The notes under the pieces: model-generated | What the model was told of the DNA's origin: nothing | The model's input: only the letters and a program-made list of their open reading frames with translations | Database searches by the model: none | Source: Phytohabitans sp036906915 | GTDB lineage: Bacteria > Actinomycetota > Actinomycetes > Mycobacteriales > Micromonosporaceae | Assembly: GCF_036906915.1 (NCBI RefSeq) | Contig: NZ_JBAKHX010000019.1 | Coordinates: forward strand, 42,805-106,804 | Direction of reading: 5' to 3' | DNA: 64,000 bases | Shown here: one piece after another, positions 33,859 through 42,362 of the stretch | How positions within the stretch are numbered: position 1 is the stretch's first letter | How the letters are laid out: every line of letters begins with the position of its first letter | Position numbers and translations under genes: made by a program

Positions 33859-35622
33859 GTGTCTGCCACCCCCCAACTCGTCGCCGATCGTTACCGGCTG
33901 ATCGAACCGCTCGGCCAGGGCGGCATGGGGCGCGTGTGGAAGGCCCGCGACGAGGTGTTGCACCGTGACGTCGCCATCAAGGAGCTGGTGCCGCCGCCGG
34001 GATTGACGCCCGAGGAGCGGCAAGAGATGCGGGAGCGCTCCTTGCGCGAGGCGCGCGCGATCGCCCGGCTCAACAACGTCAACGTGGTCCGCATCTTCGA
34101 CGTGCTGCGCACCGACGGTGATCCCTGGATCGTCATGGAGTATGTGGCTTCGCGGTCGTTGCAGGACGTGCTCGCGAGTGACGGGCCAGTGACGCCGGTG
34201 CGGGCGGCGGAGATCGGGCTGGGCGTGCTGGGTGCGCTGGGTGCCGCGCACCGGTCCGGGGTCGTTCACCGCGATGTCAAGCCGGGCAACGTGTTGCTGG
34301 CCGACGACGGTCGGGTGGTGCTCACCGACTTCGGCTTGGCCACGGTGCCGGGTGACCCCAACGTGACGCGCACCGGACTGGTGCTCGGTTCGCCGGCGTA
34401 CATCGCTCCGGAGCGTGCCCGCGACGGCACAGCCGGTCCCGAGGCCGACCTGTGGTCGCTGGGCGCCACGCTTTTCGCCGCTGTGGAGGGCCAATCGCCG
34501 TACGCGCGCCCGTCCGCGATCGGCACGCTGGCCGCGCTGGCGACCGAGCCGCCGCCACCGCCGCGCCGCGCGGGTCCGCTGAAGCCGGTGCTCAACGGTC
34601 TGCTGCGCAAGGATCCCCGGGCGCGGATCACGGCGGACGAGGCGGAGAAGCTGTTGCGGCGCGCGACCGGCCGCCGGCCCCGCGCGGGGCGTCCACTTCT
34701 TGATGGGGTACGCCGGCCAAGCGTGTTCGGTCCTCGCGAGAGTGAGCCCGCTACCAAGGTCGTGCCGGCACCGCGGCAGTCGGCTGAGATGGCGATCCCT
34801 GTCATTCCGGGCAAAACGGCGAAGATTGCAATGCCGTCCACGGCACCGACTCCGGAGCCTCCGGCCGCCGAGACGACGGTCGTGGAGCCGGCTGAGGTCG
34901 TCGAGACGACATCGAAGCAGCCGGCCGTGCCGAGTGAGCCTGCGCCGGTCAACCGGTTGCCATGGCTTGCGGCGGTGGCAGCGCTGCTGGTCGTGGTGCT
35001 CGCGGTGGTGCTCATCTCGGTGCTGAACGACGATGAGCAGGTGTCGGGCGGCCCGGCGGCAGGCACGTCAGCGCCGACCACGCCGGCTGCCGCGCCGACG
35101 ACGGCGGCGCCGGCACCGACGACGGCCGCGCCGACCACGCCGGCGCCCAGCGCGACCGCCGCTCCCAGTGGCCTGACTCTGCCAGCCGGCTGGCACATCT
35201 ACACCGACCGCACCGGCTTCTCCGTGGCGGTGCCTGAGAGCTGGACGGTGAGCCGCAGCCGCACGATGGTCTACTTCCGCGAGCAGGGCGGTGAGTACCG
35301 CATCCTCGGGATCGACCAGACCGACCAGCCGAAGTCGGACCCCGTGGCCGACTGGACCAGGCAAGAGCAGCAGCGTCGCAACGACTACCGCAGCTACCAG
35401 CGCGTGAAGATCGCCGCGGTGGACTACTTCGACAAGGCCGCCGACTGGGAGTGGGTCTACACCAGCCTGGCCGGCAACAGGATCCACGTCGTCAACCGCG
35501 GCTTCGTCACCGCTCCCGACAAGGCGTACGCGATCTACTGGTCCACGCCGGACGCCAGTTGGGCGGCCAACCAAGACGAGTTTGCCCTGATAGCGAGCAG
35601 TTTCAGGCCCGTACGGGACTAG
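33859..35622 (+). CDS. Receptor-like serine/threonine protein kinase
   Basis: 587 residues from GTG 33859. Kinase motifs: LGQGGMGRVWKARD, VAIKEL, HRDVKPGNVLL, DFGLATV, GSPAYIAPERA. The linker holds basic and Pro-rich stretches. A transmembrane helix (LPWLAAVAALLVVVLAVVLI) lies near residue 375-395, then an outer Ala/Thr/Pro stalk and a 150-residue domain (TGFSVAVPESWTVSRSRT, ending ALIASSFRPVRD). The architecture mirrors the kinase at 2.6 kb, including the GF.V.VP..W start of the outer domain. A TAAAGT box 7 bp upstream suggests a leaderless mRNA. Confidence 0.93.
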   Translation: MSATPQLVADRYRLIEPLGQGGMGRVWKARDEVLHRDVAIKELVPPPGLTPEERQEMRERSLREARAIARLNNVNVVRIFDVLRTDGDPWIVMEYVASRSLQDVLASDGPVTPVRAAEIGLGVLGALGAAHRSGVVHRDVKPGNVLLADDGRVVLTDFGLATVPGDPNVTRTGLVLGSPAYIAPERARDGTAGPEADLWSLGATLFAAVEGQSPYARPSAIGTLAALATEPPPPPRRAGPLKPVLNGLLRKDPRARITADEAEKLLRRATGRRPRAGRPLLDGVRRPSVFGPRESEPATKVVPAPRQSAEMAIPVIPGKTAKIAMPSTAPTPEPPAAETTVVEPAEVVETTSKQPAVPSEPAPVNRLPWLAAVAALLVVVLAVVLISVLNDDEQVSGGPAAGTSAPTTPAAAPTTAAPAPTTAAPTTPAPSATAAPSGLTLPAGWHIYTDRTGFSVAVPESWTVSRSRTMVYFREQGGEYRILGIDQTDQPKSDPVADWTRQEQQRRNDYRSYQRVKIAAVDYFDKAADWEWVYTSLAGNRIHVVNRGFVTAPDKAYAIYWSTPDASWAANQDEFALIASSFRPVRD

Positions 35623-35660
35623 CTGGCATGGTTGGTTCCCATCGGGGGTACCACTTCCTC

Positions 35661-35888
35661 GTGAGATACCGACGACATGCGACGAAGCCGACGATGGCGC
35701 TGTGGGCGCTGATCGCGGCGGGTGACGCGGCCCTGCTGGTCTCGGGCGTGAGCGTCGCCGTCATGCTCTTCGTTCTCGCGGTGGCCGCGGTCGTGGCGCT
35801 TGGCGTAGTCGCCGCCGCCTGGATGGTCCTGCGGCGCCCTGAGCCCCAGCCTGTGCGGCACGGCCCGCAGCGTCGACTCGCCCGTTAG
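35661..35888 (+). CDS. Small membrane protein, hypothetical
   Basis: 75 residues if started at GTG 35661 (other in-frame starts: ATG 35628, ATG 35694). Two adjacent hydrophobic helices, ALWALIAAGDAALLVSGVSV and AVMLFVLAVAAVVALGVVAA, are followed by a basic, Pro-rich cytosolic tail. High third-position GC and a position 40 bp after the kinase support a real gene. No function is visible. Confidence 0.6.
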   Translation: MRYRRHATKPTMALWALIAAGDAALLVSGVSVAVMLFVLAVAAVVALGVVAAAWMVLRRPEPQPVRHGPQRRLAR

Positions 35889-35959
35889 GGCGGCCGAGCG
35901 AGCGCGAAAATTTCCGTGCTAACCATTGTGATCTTGGGCAGTTTTCTTCAAAGATGGGC

Positions 35960-36310
35960 TCAGGTCAGTCCTGATCCTGGGGAGGCGAGACGGCCACGAG
36001 ATGGGGCGGCGCCAACGGCGCCGTCCCATCCGGAAGTCTCACCATCACACCAGGGACCCCCGCGGAACCAGCCGTGATGGTCCTTGTACTCGTGCTCGTA
36101 CTCGTGTTTGCCCTTGTGGTCGCAGAAGTCCCACCAGAGCCACTCAGGGCAGCGATCCCCGTCCTCCTGGTCGCCGTCGTCTGCTAGCGCCGACTGGGTA
36201 GTCGTGCCGGGCGCCGCAGACGCTGCCGCCGCGCCACCGGTGGCAAGGCCGCCCGTGACCAGCGTGGCGGCGATGGCAAGGGCGGCGAGCCGGCGATGCG
36301 TGATCCTCAT
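35960..36310 (-). CDS. Small secreted His/Glu/Lys-rich protein
   Basis: 116 residues from ATG 36310 (GGGGGA site). A clear signal peptide, ITHRRLAALAIAATLVTGGL with AAASAAPG near the cleavage point, leads to a mature peptide of about 80 residues. Its core is charged and aromatic: CPEWLWWDFCDHKGKHEYEH, then EYKDHHGWFRGGPW, with three Cys and clustered His. This composition could bind metal or a surface, but no family is recognised. Similar small secreted proteins with signal-plus-acidic segments occur in related actinomycetes. Confidence 0.65.
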   Translation of the reverse strand: MRITHRRLAALAIAATLVTGGLATGGAAAASAAPGTTTQSALADDGDQEDGDRCPEWLWWDFCDHKGKHEYEHEYKDHHGWFRGGPWCDGETSGWDGAVGAAPSRGRLASPGSGLT

Positions 36311-36475
36311 CTGTCCCCCATGAATGACTGCACCGATCCGGTGTTGACCGGGAGTAGGCGAGTTGCCCACCCGTTGGCAGCCTGCGCAGTGCGTCACAGC
36401 CGCCGGGGGAGAATCCGGTAATTCGTCCGTAACCGCATGAGCGTGCGAGAGAATATCCCGCTAGGCTCGCGGGCT

Positions 36476-37198
36476 GTGTTGTCTCTCGACGGCGTGACCG
36501 ACCTCTGGGACCGGCTCTTCGGTGCCCAGCCTGATCCGCCCGTGCTGCTCGTCGCCATCACCGGCGTCGTGGCGCTCGTGGTGGTGCTGACCCGCCTGCC
36601 GTGGCGAATAGCCCGCAACGCCATCACCATCGCCCACGAAGGCGGGCACGCTCTGGTGGCCCTGCTGACCGGGCGCAAGCTGCGCGGCATCCGCCTGCAC
36701 TCCGACACCTCCGGTCTCACTCTGTCGGCTGGCCGCCCGACCGGGCTGGGCATGGTGTTCACGCTGCTCGCCGGGTACCTCGCGCCGTCGCTGATCGGCC
36801 TGGCGGGTGCCTGGCTGCTCGGCGGAAACCGCATCACGCTGTTGCTCTGGGTGGCCATCGCGTTGCTGCTGGCCATGCTCGTGATGATCCGGAACGTCTT
36901 CGGGATCATCTCGCTCGTGGTGACGGGCGGCGTCGTCTTCTGCGTCTCCTGGTTCACGCCTGCTGACGTACAGGCGGCGTTCGCGTACGCGGGCGTGTGG
37001 TTCCTGCTGATCGGCGGTGTACGGCCGGTGGGTGAGCTGCAGACGCTGCGCTCACGTGGGCGCCTGCCGGACTCGGACGCGGACCAGTTGGCCGGGCTGA
37101 CGCGCGTTCCCGGCCTGTTCTGGGTGGGCTTCTTCGGCTTGGTGAACCTGGCCGCCCTGCTAGCCGGCGCGGCCCTGCTCGCAAGCCCGTTCCTGTAA
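36476..37198 (+). CDS. M50B family membrane metalloprotease-like protein
   Basis: 240 residues from GTG 36476; ATG 36437 would add 13. The zinc motif HEGGHALVALL lies in the second hydrophobic block (NAITIAHEGGHALVALLTGR). It is followed by SDTSGLTLSAGRPTG, LLAGYLAPSLIGLAGAWLLG and four more helices. This is the M50B fold (cytosolic-side membrane zinc site). A TAGGCT box 8 bp before GTG 36476 suggests a leaderless start. Targets are unknown; some actinobacterial copies replace the second metal motif, which I could not confirm. It converges with the carboxylase beta gene. Confidence 0.83.
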   Translation: MLSLDGVTDLWDRLFGAQPDPPVLLVAITGVVALVVVLTRLPWRIARNAITIAHEGGHALVALLTGRKLRGIRLHSDTSGLTLSAGRPTGLGMVFTLLAGYLAPSLIGLAGAWLLGGNRITLLLWVAIALLLAMLVMIRNVFGIISLVVTGGVVFCVSWFTPADVQAAFAYAGVWFLLIGGVRPVGELQTLRSRGRLPDSDADQLAGLTRVPGLFWVGFFGLVNLAALLAGAALLASPFL

Positions 37199-37207
37199 CC
37201 GCCGCAG

Positions 37208-38788
37208 CTACAGCGGGATGTTGCCGTGCTTCTTCGGCGGCAGCGTCTCGCGCTTGGTGCGCAGCGTTCGCAGCGCCCGCACGATCTGCACCCGCGTCTG
37301 CGACGGCCGGATCACCGCGTCCACATAGCCGCGTTCCGCTGCGACGTACGGGTTGGCGAGCGTGTCCTCGTACTCGGTGACGAGGTCGGCGCGCAGCGCG
37401 GCCGGGTCGTCGGCGGCGGCCAGCGCGGCCCGGTGCAGGATGTTTACCGCGCCCTGCGCGCCCATGACCGCGATCTGCGCGGTGGGCCAGGCGAAGTTCA
37501 GGTCGGCGCCGAGGTGCTTGGAACCCATGACGTCGTACGCGCCGCCGTACGCCTTGCGCGTGATGACGGTGACCTTCGGGACGGTGGCTTCGGCGTACGC
37601 GTAGATGAGCTTCGCGCCGCGCCGGATGATGCCGTCCCACTCCTGGCCGGTCCCGGGCAGGAACCCGGGAACGTCCACAAAGGTCAGTACGGGCAGGTTG
37701 AAGGCGTCGCAGGTGCGCACGAACCGGGCCGCCTTTTCGGACGCCGCGATGTCGAGGCAGCCGGCGAAGTGCATGGGCTGGTTGGCGACGACGCCGACCG
37801 GCCGGCCCTCGACGCGACCGAAGCCGACGACGATGTTCTGCGCGTACAACGGCTGTACTTCGAGGAACTCACCGTCGTCGAGCACGTGCTCGATCACACG
37901 GTGGATGTCGTACGGCTGGTTGGCTGAGTCGGGGATCAGCGTGTCGAGAGCCAGGTCGTCGTCGGTGACGTCCACAGAGGAGTCAACTGGGACCAGCGGT
38001 GGGTCGTCCATGTTGTTGGACGGCAGATACGACAGCAACGCCTTGACGTAGTCGATGGCGTCTTCCTCGTCGGCGCCGAGGTAGTGCGCGTTGCCGCTGC
38101 GGGTGTTGTGGGTGCGCGCGCCGCCGAGCTCCTCGAAACCAACGTCTTCGCCGGTGACCGTCTTGATTACGTCGGGACCGGTGATGAACATGTGCGAGGT
38201 CTGGTCGACCATCACGGTGAAGTCGGTGACGGCGGGGGAGTACACCGCGCCGCCCGCGCACGGGCCCATGACGAGCGAGATCTGCGGGATCACGCCGCTG
38301 GCGCGCACGTTGCGGAAGAAGATCTCGCCGTACAGGCCAAGGCTGACCACGCCCTCCTGGATGCGGGCGCCGCCGGAGTCGTTGATGCCGATGACCGGGC
38401 AGCCGGTCTTCATCGCCAGGTCCATGACCTTGACGATCTTTTCGCCGAAGACCTCGCCGAGCGAGCCGCCGAAGATCGTGAAGTCCTGCGCGAAGATGCA
38501 CACCGGCCGGCCGTCGACCGTGCCGTATCCGGTGACCACCCCGTCGCCGTACGGGCGGGTCTTGTCGAGCCCGAAGTTGGTCGACCGGTGCCGGGCCAGC
38601 TCGTCCATCTCCACGAACGAGCCGGGGTCGAGCAGCATCTCGATCCGCTCGCGGGCCGTCTTCTTGCCGCGGGCGTGCTGCTTCTCCACCGCCCGGGCGG
38701 AGCCGGCGTGCACTGCGTCGTCGACCCGGCGCTCCAGGTCGGCCAGCTTGCCGGCGGTCGTGTGGATATTGATCTCGGCGGTGGTCAT
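37208..38788 (-). CDS. Acyl-CoA carboxylase beta subunit (carboxyltransferase)
   Basis: 526 residues from ATG 38788 (MTTAEINIHTTAGKLADLER). Carboxyltransferase features: KKTARERIEMLLDPGSFVEM, GYGTVDGRPVCIFAQDFTIF, INDSGGARIQEGV (oxyanion loop), GPCAGGAVYSPAVTDF, THNTRSGNAHYLG and in the C half FVDVPGFLPGTGQEWDGIIR, KAYGGAYDVMGSKHL. It transfers carboxylate from carboxybiotin to propionyl- or acetyl-CoA, giving methylmalonyl- or malonyl-CoA. Its alpha partner is at 23.8 kb and epsilon at 33.6 kb. It is divergent from the small gene before birA. Confidence 0.93.
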   Translation of the reverse strand: MTTAEINIHTTAGKLADLERRVDDAVHAGSARAVEKQHARGKKTARERIEMLLDPGSFVEMDELARHRSTNFGLDKTRPYGDGVVTGYGTVDGRPVCIFAQDFTIFGGSLGEVFGEKIVKVMDLAMKTGCPVIGINDSGGARIQEGVVSLGLYGEIFFRNVRASGVIPQISLVMGPCAGGAVYSPAVTDFTVMVDQTSHMFITGPDVIKTVTGEDVGFEELGGARTHNTRSGNAHYLGADEEDAIDYVKALLSYLPSNNMDDPPLVPVDSSVDVTDDDLALDTLIPDSANQPYDIHRVIEHVLDDGEFLEVQPLYAQNIVVGFGRVEGRPVGVVANQPMHFAGCLDIAASEKAARFVRTCDAFNLPVLTFVDVPGFLPGTGQEWDGIIRRGAKLIYAYAEATVPKVTVITRKAYGGAYDVMGSKHLGADLNFAWPTAQIAVMGAQGAVNILHRAALAAADDPAALRADLVTEYEDTLANPYVAAERGYVDAVIRPSQTRVQIVRALRTLRTKRETLPPKKHGNIPL

Positions 38789-38885
38789 GCCTGGATCGTA
38801 TCGACGGCGGGGAGGCGGCAGGGGTTCACAGCCTGTGCGGTTCGCCTCAACGTTTCGTCGGTATTGCCCTGTTCGTTGACATAAC

Positions 38886-39095
38886 GTGATGCTGTTGGGT
38901 CTGGCGCTCATCCTGCTAGGGGCTGGCGTGCTGGTGGCGATGCGCCACTCGCGATGGTGGCGGGACGTCCGTGACGAGGATCCCGAGCCCGCCGCCGAGC
39001 CGCCGGCGATCGACTACGAGGCGCAACCGATCTATGTACCGGCCGACCGGGGCACCATCTACGTCTCCGGCATACCCCAGGTGGAGGACGACTAG
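38886..39095 (+). CDS. Small single-helix membrane protein
   Basis: 69 residues: MLLGLALILLGAGVLVAMRH forms one transmembrane helix. It is followed by a basic turn and an acidic, Pro-rich tail (DEDPEPAAEPPAIDYEAQPI). It lies between the carboxylase beta gene (divergent) and birA (6 bp downstream), probably co-transcribed with birA. The start is GTG 38886 or ATG 38889. Function unknown. Confidence 0.65.
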   Translation: MMLLGLALILLGAGVLVAMRHSRWWRDVRDEDPEPAAEPPAIDYEAQPIYVPADRGTIYVSGIPQVEDD

Positions 39096-39104
39096 GTTGG
39101 GTTG

Positions 39105-39947
39105 GTGAGCTCCCCGTACACCGATATCGACCGGCCGCCACTTCACGGGCGCAACCTGGAGCGGGCGCTGGTGCGACCCGGTGGGCTCTGGACCCGCCTG
39201 GACCTGCGGGCCGAGACCGCCTCGACCAACGCCGACGCGGCCGAGGCGGCGCAGCGCGGCGAGCCCGAGGGCCTGGTCGTTGTCGCCGAGCGCCAGACCG
39301 CCGGCCGTGGGCGCCGCGACCGCACATGGGTCTCCCCGGCGCGCGCCGGGATCGCCGCCAGCGTCCTGCTGCGGCCCGGCCAGCCCAACGTCGACCGGGC
39401 GTGGCCCGCGGCGCCCGTGGCGGCGTACGGCTGGCTGCCGCTGATGGCCGGCGTGGCCCTGGTCGAGACCGCGACCCGGGTGGCCGAGGTCCCGGCGGTG
39501 CTCAAGTGGCCAAACGATCTGATGATCGGCGATGCGAAGTGCGCGGGCATCCTCGCCGAAGGGGTGGCCGGCGCGGTCGTCGTCGGCATCGGGCTCAACG
39601 TCACCTTGCGCGCGCACGAGCTTCCCACCGACCGCCCGGCGACCTCACTCCAGCTCGCCGGCGCCGAGCTGACCGACCGCGACCCGCTGTTGCGGTCGCT
39701 GCTGCGTGCCTTCGCGACCTGGTACGACCGGTGGCGGCTCGCGGCCGGCGACGCCGAGGCGAGCGGGCTGCGGGAGGCGTATCGGCACCACTGCGGCACG
39801 CTTGGCCGCGAGGTGCGGGTGCAGCTGCCTGGGGGTGCTGAGCTATCCGGCACGGCCACCGGGATCGACGCGGACGGCCAGCTGGTCGTGAGCGGCGCCG
39901 GCGGCGAACACTCGATAGCGGCCGGAGACGTGCTCCACGTGCGCTGA
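39105..39947 (+). CDS. birA: Biotin--[acetyl-CoA-carboxylase] ligase
   Basis: 280 residues from GTG 39105. Group I biotin protein ligase without an N-terminal DNA-binding domain: AETASTNADAAEAAQRGEPE, then the biotinyl-AMP loop AGRGRRDRTWVSP, VLKWPNDLMIGDAKCAGIL and the SH3-like C-terminal domain (REVRVQLPGG, GTATGIDADGQLVV). It attaches biotin to the BCCP lysine of the carboxylase alpha subunit at 23.8 kb. Its place next to the beta subunit is the usual actinobacterial arrangement. Confidence 0.93.
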   Translation: MSSPYTDIDRPPLHGRNLERALVRPGGLWTRLDLRAETASTNADAAEAAQRGEPEGLVVVAERQTAGRGRRDRTWVSPARAGIAASVLLRPGQPNVDRAWPAAPVAAYGWLPLMAGVALVETATRVAEVPAVLKWPNDLMIGDAKCAGILAEGVAGAVVVGIGLNVTLRAHELPTDRPATSLQLAGAELTDRDPLLRSLLRAFATWYDRWRLAAGDAEASGLREAYRHHCGTLGREVRVQLPGGAELSGTATGIDADGQLVVSGAGGEHSIAAGDVLHVR

Positions 39948-40046
39948 ACGCACCCCACAAAAAACGCTCCGCTGGCGCTCCACGTTTCCGCGGGGACCGC
40001 GCAGACGCTACCGTCAGCCCGTCATAAACGGTATGAGGAGGTTGGC

Positions 40047-40592
40047 GTGGCTTTCCCCGATGACGTGCTCACCAAGGATGAGCATGTCGTTCTCCATATG
40101 CACCCGCACTGGAAAGAAGCGATCCGGCCGGCGTTCGTGCTGGTCCTTGCTCTGGCCGCGCTCATCACCGGATGGGTGCTGCTGCCGTCAGGCACGGGCG
40201 GGATGATCGCGCTGTACGCGATCGCCGCCGCGGCGGTGGTCCTGGTGCTCTGGCAGACACTCTGGCCGGTACTGCTCTGGCGCACCACCCACCACGTCTT
40301 CACGAACGAGCGGGTGATCCTCCAGCACGGTGTCTTCTCCCGCGACCGGCGCGACATCCCGCTGGGGCGGGTCAACGACCACGCCATGAGCCAGACGTTC
40401 ATCGAGCGGATGCTCGGCTGCGGCACGCTTACCATCGAGTCGGCCGGCGAACGTGGCCAGTCGGTGTTGCGCGACATGCCACAGGTCGAGAAGGTTCAGA
40501 CCACGCTCTACGAGCTGATCGAAGCCAACCAGGACAAGCACTCCCTCGGTGACGATGAGATGCGGCAGATCATGAAGGAAACGCAGCTGTAA
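40047..40592 (+). CDS. Membrane PH-domain (YdbS-like) protein
   Basis: 181 residues from GTG 40047 with a GAGGAGG site. A short N-terminal stretch (EHVVLHMHPHWKEAIRPA) is followed by two transmembrane helices (FVLVLALAALITGWVLLP and MIALYAIAAAAVVLVLWQTL). A bacterial PH domain then reads THHVFTNERVILQHGVFSR, RRDIPLGRVNDHAMSQT and GCGTLTIESAGERGQ. It probably works at the membrane; the ligand is unknown. The gene stands alone, convergent with the MaoC-like gene 5 bp away. Confidence 0.87.
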   Translation: MAFPDDVLTKDEHVVLHMHPHWKEAIRPAFVLVLALAALITGWVLLPSGTGGMIALYAIAAAAVVLVLWQTLWPVLLWRTTHHVFTNERVILQHGVFSRDRRDIPLGRVNDHAMSQTFIERMLGCGTLTIESAGERGQSVLRDMPQVEKVQTTLYELIEANQDKHSLGDDEMRQIMKETQL

Positions 40593-40597
40593 CGCGG

Positions 40598-41086
40598 TCA
40601 GGCGCCCGCTACGGCGGGCGCCGCCCCGCGCCGCCGGAACCAGCCGCGGAACCGCAGACGCAGCACCTCGCGTTCGTCGCGCAGCATCACGCCCTGCAGC
40701 GTCACCGTGCCGAGGTGCGGCTTCGCGGTGGATGGCCGCTGATCGAGTACTTCGAGCCGCACCACCAGCCGATCGCCGGCGCGCACCGCGGCAAGCCACC
40801 GCAGCTCCTCCAGCCCTGGCGAGGCGTCCGCGGCGGCCCTGGCGAGCACGTGGTCGACGTACGCCCGCATGAACAGGCTGACCGTGTAGAACCCACTGGC
40901 GATCAGGCCGCCGTACTCGCTCTCCGCGGCCAGCGCGGCGTCGACGTGGTACCACTGTGGGTCGTACCGCTCGGCGAACGCCACCATCTCGGTGCCATCG
41001 ACGGTGATGGCGCCCAGGTCGAACCACCGGCCGGGCACGAGGTCTTCGAAGAAGAGCTCCGCTTTCGCCCCGGTGCCCGACCGCAC
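40598..41086 (-). CDS. MaoC-like acyl dehydratase
   Basis: 162 residues from GTG 41086, 8 bp after the GtrA stop on the same strand. Hot-dog fold hydratase: ELFFEDLVPGRWFDLGAITV, FAERYDPQWYHVDAALA (the D-P-x-x-x-H-x-D active region), YGGLIASGFYTVSLFMRAYV and GDRLVVRLEVLDQRPS. The family hydrates enoyl-CoA or acts on related thioesters; substrate unknown. The starting methionine could lie further upstream inside gtrA, because no strong ribosome site is visible at 41086. Confidence 0.85.
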   Translation of the reverse strand: MRSGTGAKAELFFEDLVPGRWFDLGAITVDGTEMVAFAERYDPQWYHVDAALAAESEYGGLIASGFYTVSLFMRAYVDHVLARAAADASPGLEELRWLAAVRAGDRLVVRLEVLDQRPSTAKPHLGTVTLQGVMLRDEREVLRLRFRGWFRRRGAAPAVAGA

Positions 41087-41094
41087 GGCCGGGC

Positions 41095-41718
41095 TCAGGA
41101 GGTGGTGGACCGCTGCGCGGCGTCCAGTTCGGCCGCCAGCTCCATGTCGAGCTCGTCGATGCCGTCCTGCGCCTCCGCGGAGCGCGGCTGCGGTGGCACG
41201 ACGGTGGGGGTCTCTTCCAGCTCGGCGACCGCCTCGACCAGCTCGCCAACCGGGTCGAAGTGGTGCGGGTGCTCGGCACCGGCGGGCACCGGACGGAAGA
41301 CGAACGTGCGGTACGACCAGAAGCGGAAGACCATGCCGAGCACCAGCCCGAAGGTCTTGACGAGGTTGATGGCGAGCAGGCCGGTGATGGCCAGGCCGTA
41401 CTTCGCGATCGCCAGGATGCCCAGCTCGATCAGCAGGCCGGTGGCGTTGAAGACGAAGAACAGCAGGTACTCGCGGCGCATCGCCGACTTGGACCGGTCG
41501 CGATAGGTCCAGTGCCGGTTCATGAAGTACGACGATGTGGTGGCAACCACAGTCGCGATCACAGTCGCCTTGAGCTGACCGTCTTTGAGGACGGTGAGCA
41601 CCAGAACGTTGAACAATCCGTAGTTGAGGATCGTGTTGATGCCGCCTACGGCACCGAACTTGAACGCCTCGCGGATGAACTTTTGCCAACGCTCGGGTAG
41701 CAGGCGGACAAGACGCAT
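41095..41718 (-). CDS. GtrA family membrane protein 1
   Basis: 207 residues. Four helices of the GtrA fold: FKFGAVGGINTILNYGLFNV, ATVIATVVATTSSYFMNRHW, LLFFVFNATGLLIELGILAI and LLAINLVKTFGLVLGMVFRF. The signature FRFWSYRTFVF follows, then a long acidic tail (about 55 residues) that is unusual for the family. GtrA proteins move lipid-linked sugars across the membrane for glycosylation. It is a paralogue of the next gene. Confidence 0.9.
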   Translation of the reverse strand: MRLVRLLPERWQKFIREAFKFGAVGGINTILNYGLFNVLVLTVLKDGQLKATVIATVVATTSSYFMNRHWTYRDRSKSAMRREYLLFFVFNATGLLIELGILAIAKYGLAITGLLAINLVKTFGLVLGMVFRFWSYRTFVFRPVPAGAEHPHHFDPVGELVEAVAELEETPTVVPPQPRSAEAQDGIDELDMELAAELDAAQRSTTS

Positions 41719-41789
41719 TGGGCCACCTTACGGCAGTTCGGCGGCCGCGTCCTGGCGACCGGCAACGGTTTGGCTAACGTCACTCCGAG

Positions 41790-42362
41790 CTACTCGCTCT
41801 CCGTGACGACCGCTGGCACGCGCTGTGTATCTGGCTGGACAGCTGGGTTCAGGAATACCCAACGGCGGTACGACCAGAAACGGAACGTGGTGCCCATCGC
41901 AGCGCCAATAAAGTTTGCGGAAATGTTATCGACGACCGGGGTTTGAAATACCGGCCACACACTCCCCAGGCCGTAGTGCGAAATCGCGAGCGTTATCAAG
42001 CTGAAGCCCAGGCCGATCGCGTTGAGTACGAAGTAGAGGACGTACTCGCGGGCGAGGTTGGAGCGGGCGCGGTGCCGCCACGTCCAGAACCGGTTGCCGA
42101 CAAAGGCAACCGAGGCGGCGATCGCCGTGGAGAAGACCTTGGCGGTCAATGACTCCATATCGAGGACGGCCAACGCGATATTGAACAGGATCAGATCGAC
42201 GATGAACGCTATGATCCCGACGATCCCGAACTTGCCCAACTCGTGCACCAGGTGGCCAAACCGCTCCCACAGGCGACGCAGGAAGCCGGGTCGTGGCGTG
42301 GGTGTGGAGGGCTCGCCTGTGACGGTCGCGGACACGGAGTCGAGAGTACCGGCTGCGGTCAC
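41790..42362 (-). CDS. GtrA family membrane protein 2
   Basis: 190 residues from GTG 42362, overlapping the sigma factor stop by 4 bp. A cytosolic N terminus of about 45 residues precedes four helices (GKFGIVGIIAFIVDLILFNI, VFSTAIAASVAFVGNRFWTW, VLYFVLNAIGLGFSLITLAI, ISANFIGAAMGTTFRFWSYR) with the FRFWSYRRWVF signature. It is likely translated together with the ECF sigma factor, an unusual partner for a GtrA flippase. The region 41880-42000 has lower GC than its surroundings. Confidence 0.9.
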   Translation of the reverse strand: MTAAGTLDSVSATVTGEPSTPTPRPGFLRRLWERFGHLVHELGKFGIVGIIAFIVDLILFNIALAVLDMESLTAKVFSTAIAASVAFVGNRFWTWRHRARSNLAREYVLYFVLNAIGLGFSLITLAISHYGLGSVWPVFQTPVVDNISANFIGAAMGTTFRFWSYRRWVFLNPAVQPDTQRVPAVVTESE

